From contig JADDTR010000005.1 of NCBI GenBank assembly GCA_015345905.1, positions 124,001 through 188,000 of the forward strand: 64,000 nt of DNA, in the 5' to 3' direction. Below the pieces are notes generated by a model. It had not been told where the DNA came from and ran no database searches. It saw nothing but the letters and a program-made list of their open reading frames with translations. Positions 58,213 through 64,000 of the stretch are shown here, one piece after another. This stretch comes from Aotearoamyces nothofagi (Eukaryota > Ascomycota > Leotiomycetes > Leotiales > Tympanidaceae). The position numbers and the translations under genes are program-made. The first letter of the stretch is position 1. Every line of letters begins with the position of its first letter.

Positions 58213-59890
58213 ATGAGTGCTTTAGCTACTAAAACGCAATCGCAGAAGATCTTCGAGAAGTTGAGGACGAAGCCGGCGAACAGAGTACGCCCCTCATCCG
58301 AACATCCCCCAGAGCCTGGCTAATATATGCTCCTACAGCTTTGCTTTGACTGTGGTCAGAAAAATCCAACTTGGACATCAGTACCCTTCGGTATCTATCT
58401 CTGCCTTGACTGCTCATCAAATCACCGTAATCTTGGAGTTCATATCTCGTTCGTGCGATCTACTAATCTCGACCGTACGTCCCCAGCACAGTACGCAAAA
58501 TGCATATACTGATTAGGAATATAGAATGGCAATGGGATCAACTACGAGTCATGAAAGTTGGGGGCAATGAATCGGCGACAAAATTCTACCAAGCAAATGG
58601 CGGATCGGCGGCGTTGAACAGTAAGGACCCGAAGACTAAATATACGTCAAACGCGGCGGTGAAGTACAAGGAAGAGTTGAAGAGGAGGGCTGCAAAAGAT
58701 GCCCAAGAGTTAGAACACCATATATTCCTAGATAGCATGCACTGACAAAATACCCGCAGATACCCTACAGAAGTCGTTATTACAGATGTCATGGGTAACG
58801 GCCCAGTTGATGGAACCTCCACACCTACTGGCGAACCTGACGACTTTTTCTCATCATGGGATAAGCCATCTATCAAACGACCCACACCCCCCTCATCTCG
58901 AACAGCAACCCCTCCAGTAGTTGGTCGTACCCCTTCTCCATTCCTCAATGCTGGTACCTCAAATAGCAACGGAGGCAATGGCACAGCGAGAACTGCATCA
59001 CCCCTTGTTAACGTTGAAGACTCAGGTACAACACCAGCAGTGAGCCGTGCGGTCCACTCATCGGCTCTGCGCAAAGGCACAGCGATTGGTACCGGACCAC
59101 GGAAGGCGAATGTGCTGGGCGCAAAGAAGACCCAGAAGCTGGGCGCAAAGAAGCTCACAGGGGATGTTATTGATTTTGATGCCGCAGAGAGAAAGGCGAA
59201 AGAGGAAGCTGAGCGCATCGAGAAACTGGGCTATGACCCAGAAGCTGAGGCGGCTTTTACAAAAAGCACGATTGTGAAGACTGCCGAATCTGCTAATGTG
59301 GTTGCACCAACACCGATCAGCCCTGGTAGAGCAGGTTATGGAAGTGCATCGAGAGGAAGATCATCAAGTGAAGTCGAACGTTTAGGCATGGGAATGGGTA
59401 GGCTTGGATTTGGGCAAGTGGGCGGCGTAAAGGCATCGGCATCAGCGCCGAAGAAGATGGGTGGATTTGGTTCGATTGGTCCTGTTAAGGCCACAGAAGA
59501 AGGTATATTTCTGTCATTACCTTTGTCTGGTTTGGCTAATCGTTATTAGATGACTCTGAGAAATATGCTCGCCAAAAGTTCGGAACGCAGAAAGGTATAT
59601 CCTCCGATGAGTTCTTTGGCAAAGGCGCTTTCGATCCACACGCACAATCAGAAGCCAAGAGTCGCCTTCAAGGTTTCGAGGGGGCAACATCAATCTCATC
59701 AAATGCATATTTTGGCCGTGAAGAAGAAGAGCCTACTGGTGAGGACTACGGCGATTTGGAATCGGCTGCTAAGGACTTTGTTAGAAAGTTCGGCGTCACC
59801 GCTGGGGATGATTTGGAGAATTTGACCCAGGTCCTAGGCGAGGGCGCAACAAGGCTCCAGGGCGCTATTAGAAGTTATCTCAACGGCTAG
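58213..59890 (+). CDS. ArfGAP2/3-type GTPase-activating protein (Glo3-like)
   Basis: Five exons, 58213-58284, 58339-58474, 58525-58708, 58760-59502 and 59550-59890, give 491 residues. The ArfGAP zinc finger has Cys at 26, 29, 46 and 49, with the catalytic arginine finger in [10 protein letters not shown] (Arg54). The domain ends around [20 protein letters not shown] and YPTEVVITD, followed by a long Ser/Pro/Thr-rich linker, then the C-terminal helical signature with two ISSxxxFG motifs (ISSDEFFG and ISSNAYFG), diagnostic of the Glo3/ArfGAP2/3 class that binds COPI coat and cargo. The product stimulates GTP hydrolysis on Arf1 at the Golgi to drive COPI coat dynamics. Introns of 46-54 nt keep the phase. 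It is 5'-to-5' with TIM21. Confidence 0.95.
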
Positions 59891-60189
59891 ATGTCGGGCC
59901 TGGCTGGTGATCGGCGACCTGCTTGGCGTTGGGCTGAAAATGAGCGGTTCGTGAACCGGTCTGTTGGGCAAAGGAATGTGAAAAAAACGAGTATAGAATG
60001 ATAAGTCGTTCTTTAAGTTAGATAACTGGGTCACATTGAATTTGCAGCTTAGATCGTAGTCACTGTACGAAGTAGTACAATAATTAAATGGATGAAGTCC
60101 TAGTCACTACTATCGAGGGCTGTCCCTTATGAAATACAAGAGAGGACTGCCTAGTGGGGTACTCTAACCACCCCTCAATCATCATCAAT
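59891..60189. other. Spacer between convergent genes
   Basis: About 300 bp with no recognised gene; terminators only are expected. Confidence 0.5.
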
Positions 60190-60715
60190 CTACTTAGGAC
60201 GATTGGCAAAGGCATCTGATGTCTCCTGGATCTTTTTCCTTATAACCTCCCAACTTTCCTCAATGTCCTTCTGAATATTTATTATGATCTGAACTCTGGC
60301 CTCTAGGGTAATTCCCTCCTGGATCCCGCCGTTATCCTTCTGCGCAGGCGCTTCAGCAGCCCTGCGATCCACAGGCTCGTCCCAAGACCCAATGGCTAGA
60401 TGCTCTTACTAGACTCACCCCTCTCAGCAGCCCGATCATCAGCCACCCACGCAGACAAAAACTCGGCTTTCATCTTCTCGTCCACAGTACTAACCTTGCT
60501 CATCTGGGCAAGCCTGTCGGCCATCTGCTCGCCGTTTCTCATCCTCTCAACAGCCAGAGCCTGATCTTGCTTTGCGAGAATCCTCTGCTCATATATATCG
60601 ACAGATCAGCAGGCTTTGGCTCCGAGGTCTTCTTAGTGCTATTCTTGGGAGTCTGCTGCTCGTCCTCGGACTTCTTCATAGCGTCCTCGTTGGCAGTCTT
60701 ATTTGAGATAGCCAT
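60190..60715 (-). pseudogene. Frame-disrupted small helical protein gene
   Basis: Three adjacent stretches in different frames read as one continuous charged, helix-rich protein. Frame A from ATG 60715 gives MAISNKTANEDAMKKSED and a KNSTKKTSEPKPADLSIY stretch. Frame B resumes directly afterwards with YEQRILAKQDQALAVERM and MADRLAQMSKV to about 60420; the joint falls in a TATATAT run (near 60592-60598), where a dinucleotide slippage would explain the shift. Frame C holds RRAAEAPAQKDNGGI and ends at 60190 with QETSDAFANRPK. Between B and C lies a GTGAGT...CTAG interval of only 23 nt, far below normal intron length. Either this is a decaying gene, a TA-slippage polymorphism, or a base-calling error. 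Similar GGGCTGCTGA words flank the second break. No family is recognised. Confidence 0.45.
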
Positions 60716-61918
60716 TGCTTCCCTCTTGGCACTTCTCGTCAATTCGATCTTCTAAAATACCACCAAGAGTATTCTTATGAACCGGCTTTTCCGTGAACCG
60801 TCTGAGAGGGCGCAGGTTAAATGTTGCAAGCTGTTTTGTATGGGTGTGTGCGTGTCTGTGGATGGGCAGGTATGCGTGTTTGTATGTGCGTATCTGACTG
60901 GTAATTGAATGAATGTTCTTTGAAACTCGAACAAGACCTGTGATTTTGGGTAAAAAAACAAGGAGAAGAGGAAGGAAGGAAGAAGGAAAAGAGACAAAAC
61001 TTAACCACTGTCCTAGGGCAAGGACAAAAAGCAGCCGTTTTCAAGTCCAACCTCCCAAGCCCCGACTTAAAACTTCTCATTAACCTTCTCATTAAACCAG
61101 CTCAGCCACAAATCCCTACAACTTAGAACCTTAACCAACTATCTCAATCTAAGCCCTCTTAAAGCCTCATGTCCACATTCCCATATAATCACCCCCGAAA
61201 TCTCTCTAGAGCCATCTTTAGGCGCACCTTGGTAGGCAAAAAAAAAGCTAGCCTCCAGTCCAGCCTTCCACCAGCGAAAGGAAAGACAGTTAAAAGCTTA
61301 ACTTCGACAGGGACGCTTTAACGATGCACAGGGTTGAATTAAGCCCCACGACCAGGAAGCCGAAACTTACCATATGAGGTATCATGCGCGTTATGATTTG
61401 ATATTCATGTGTCTTGATCCTCAACTGTTTGAGACGGCTAGTTTAATATAGTCTTAGAGAGTAAAATAAGATATGAAATCCCCCCTAAAAACCAATAGAT
61501 GCTTTTGATCATGCCTTTTTGAATTAAAGCTTTACTTCTTCAAAAAGGGCTCGATCTAAACTTAATGCGTTAACTACAGTATATTTTGCGCTATTATACT
61601 TATTGTATTTACGTCAATTCGCATATGAACCGAGACGAACAAGTTGAAAAGTTGACTGACGCATCATTTAATAATTACTGTTATTACTGTTAATGAATTT
61701 CCGTAAATGATTATCTATTGCTTAAGCCATGTATTGGTGTATCATATAGCGAGCGACCTGTGTGTTTCTGTCTATGCGTGTATCTGTAATCCAGCGCTAG
61801 ATACCTCGCGAGTAAAGCCGGCACAGCAACTGTATTCTGCTCATGAAACTCCAAATTCATCTGCGTTTTAATAACCGTCACTAGTTCATTTGTTTCCACC
61901 ATGATTCTAGTCCATGCC
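60716..61918. other. Gene-free interval, AT-rich with a T/C-rich block
   Basis: Contains GTGTG/TGTG-type repeats at 60840-60890, an A/G-rich block at about 60955-60995, and strongly AT-rich sequence from 61380 to 61700. No frame is family-like. The piece next to 60715 should be that gene's upstream region; the part near 61900 is the 3' flank of the transporter. Confidence 0.5.
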
Positions 61919-63666
61919 CTATGCATGAATACACTGTTGTACGTGCGGGTACACCTGAACAAGACGCTGATACAGATCGGGATAATCATTGATCAGCACC
62001 TCTGGGTCAAAGGCCATCGCGACGAAGAAGGTTGAAACACCACTCTTGATTGGGACGAGCATTATGTTAGTAATTTGCAAGCCTATCAGGAACGCAAATG
62101 CCATGATAACTGGCGTGTAGGTGACGGTCTGGCTATTGTCCGAAGCTAGAAACAGTTAGCATGCCCAGGAAAGCGGTCTGGCTGGAGCAGGTCTTACCAA
62201 AATGGAGATATACATAAGCAGCCAGAGATGTGCAATAAGCAACAAAAACTGCGCCCATGGTCAACACAGGGTTGATGAGGCATTCGTTAACTAGAGCATC
62301 GACGCCACGATCTTTCATCATCGTCCACGTTGCCTAGAAGGGATGTCAGTCAATGTGTCAGAAACGAAAAAATGAATTGGAGCCAAACCTTTGCAGCTGG
62401 AATGTATGCCTTTCCATACAGTGCTATGTAGCTGAATGCGTATTCATTGATGAACTGAATAGCCCAATCTAAAATCCCGATAAAGCACCCAATGAAGCAG
62501 AAAATCATCGAGCCAATAATATTTCCCTGTGCTGCCTCATTCTGCTGTGCAATACTACAAGCCTGTCTCAATAGCTGAATGATTGCAACAAGAAGGCTCC
62601 CAAAGCTGATGGAGCCGAAAGAGTAGGTCATTGATCGTTTGAACGCGCCTCGAGTTGCTCTCCTAGGAAAGCCACCTGGCTTCTGGGAGCAGAAGTACCA
62701 CGAGCCATACACACCAGAGATGGTGACGTGGATTATGTTCTTCAGAACCTCTGTGATCCAGTATCCAGCGAATGTAATAAAGACTATTAATCCAATGAGT
62801 TTTGCATTTGAGCATGAGTTTCCGCTACAGCCTTCGCCACCAGGTGAGTACTTGACGTAGGTCGCAACCAGGGTGACCGAAAACCATGCAGCAAAAGCTG
62901 TTGCCAGTATCCCACCAATAAGTGACACGAGGAATACATGGCCATAGGTTTTTGCAACGTCGATTGTGGTCTGGAGCATCAACACCGAAAATGGGATTCT
63001 CGGAATCCAGGAGATGAAGCAAATAATATAGAATACACCAAATACTAGGAAAACAATCGCAGCACTGTATTGCTTTTCGGTGAAATAGAAGACTGCCGTG
63101 CCAATGCCGAAGACGATTTGGAGAATACCTGTGATCCAGATGATCTGCTTTGTGAATGCACGTATGGCCCAAAAGTATGTGAGGGAAACAAGAAAGGCAC
63201 TTCCGAGTACGGCGCAGCTGGGATGATTAGTTTTGTCCATCTGGTCTGGTTTGATCTGAACTTACAATACAATGATAGTGTTCGTGTTTAGACTGCTAAT
63301 ATCATTGCTAAGCCCAGATGTATGATTTGAGCTGTAGCTCTTTAAGACCAAACCAGAGACCGCCGTGTAACCACCGACGACTAATAGGAAAAGCAGAGCG
63401 GCCCACAGATCATTGTACTTCGGCTTGTCAAGCTTGAAAGTCTGTTCGAAGTTCTGCTTCTGGTCTTGAGGTGCCTGCTGCGTATACGACGGAGGTTGGT
63501 TGGGAGGTCGGAACTGCTCAGGCTGCCCGTATGGCTGTTGCTGGTAGCCATCGTTCTGAGGTTGGTAGGTATTATGAGACTGTGGAGGAAAGTCTGTGTT
63601 CTTTTGGCCGTCCTGGAAGTATGCATCTTCAGAGCCACCATGGGCCTGCTTGATAGGCTCAGACAT
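61919..63666 (-). CDS. PNS1: PNS1/CTL-family choline-transporter-like protein
   Basis: Four exons, 63266-63666, 62389-63217, 62198-62333 and 61919-62145, give 530 residues. The N-terminal 80 residues are Gln/Pro/Tyr-rich and cytosolic, including QPPSYTQQAPQDQKQNF, which has a PPSY tyrosine motif. Then come about ten hydrophobic spans: WAALLFLLVVGGYTAVSGLV, FLVSLTYFWAIRAF, IIWITGILQIVFGIG, AIVFLVFGVFYIICFISWIP and so on, plus the CTL core around ALYGKAYIPAAK and RGVDALVNECLINPVLTMG. The tail has a two-span end and DLYQRLVQVYPH. Fungal Pns1 is a plasma-membrane protein; family members carry choline in other organisms but yeast Pns1 function is unsettled. Introns (48-64 nt) keep phase. The longer upstream frame with MRCIEESSP (63723) is less likely as start. 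Confidence 0.92.
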
Positions 63667-64000
63667 CGTCGAGGCTCTGGCGAATTCGTGATGGAGAGGC
63701 GAGCTCTCTTCAATACACCTCAACTAGCAAGTGCTGGTGGAAGAAGGTCTGGGATACAAATTGATGGGTGATATAGAGGAACAATGCAACTGGAGGGAAG
63801 CAGCTGGGGTTCTAGGGTAGCGCTGAAGTCGACGCTATTAGCTGGGGTTGCTGGGGTAGATGTACTGTACGCCGCTAGGATAGCTTGGCTGCAGGCCATC
63901 ATCGTCATTGACGTAGACATACTTGAAACATCCAGGTAGCGAGGGTCCAGCCCGTCGCTGTGGCCGGTTCGCCCTGATGGCACACGACATTCAATTAAGC
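63667..64000. other. Upstream region of PNS1-like gene, window edge
   Basis: Mixed-composition DNA that should include the transporter's promoter; the frames here overlap the 5' end of the gene and are not separate genes. Confidence 0.5.

Overview
The window looks like nuclear DNA of a filamentous ascomycete fungus. The genes have short GT-AG introns of about 41-108 nt, intergenic spaces of 0.3-0.9 kb in the gene-dense parts, and protein families typical of Pezizomycotina (Zn2Cys6 factor, SUR7/PalI family, PNS1/CTL transporter, Pezizomycotina-like HAUS6). A leotiomycete is my guess from overall protein flavour only; no marker in the window proves it.

Layout. Bases 1 to about 11.6 kb form a gene-free, low-complexity region packed with micro- and minisatellites, homopolymer runs, an assembly gap (9998-10098) and a 177-bp exact duplication joined by one N. 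From 12.3 to 27.9 kb the DNA is gene-dense: a Cdc25/Ych1-like rhodanese phosphatase, a single-pass membrane protein with PY motifs, a peroxisomal (C-terminal SKL) enoyl-CoA hydratase, mitochondrial ribosomal protein bS21m, an RBM25-like RRM/PWI splicing protein, an unknown nuclear-looking protein, an HD-domain 5'-nucleotidase-like protein and an augmin HAUS6-like protein. From 27.9 to 34.7 kb there is a second gene desert, GC-rich and repetitive from about 30.5 kb. From 34.7 to 63.7 kb genes resume: a Zn2Cys6 transcription factor, a multi-pass membrane protein, a SUR7-family protein, an F-box protein, a 65-residue single-span protein, eIF3g, a CoA-binding-fold protein, the karyopherin Mtr10/TNPO3, SmE, 5-formyl-THF cyclo-ligase, a doubtful small gene, TIM21, an ArfGAP2/3 (Glo3), a frame-disrupted small gene and a PNS1/CTL transporter.

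I rebuilt exon structures by hand from splice sites, reading-frame phase and protein-family continuity; total coding lengths were checked to be multiples of three. Two genes appear to use GC-AG introns (membrane protein at 40634-40682; cyclo-ligase at 55732-55784).

The genes are mostly housekeeping and do not form a biosynthetic cluster. Three concern RNA splicing or import of splicing factors (RBM25-like, SmE, Mtr10) and two concern mitochondria (bS21m, TIM21), but they are dispersed. I see no CRISPR array, no rRNA, no convincing tRNA and no intact mobile element. No clear new biological system is visible; the least explained items are the two repeat-rich deserts, the repeat-coded orphan frame near 11.7-11.9 kb and the disrupted gene near 60.2-60.7 kb.
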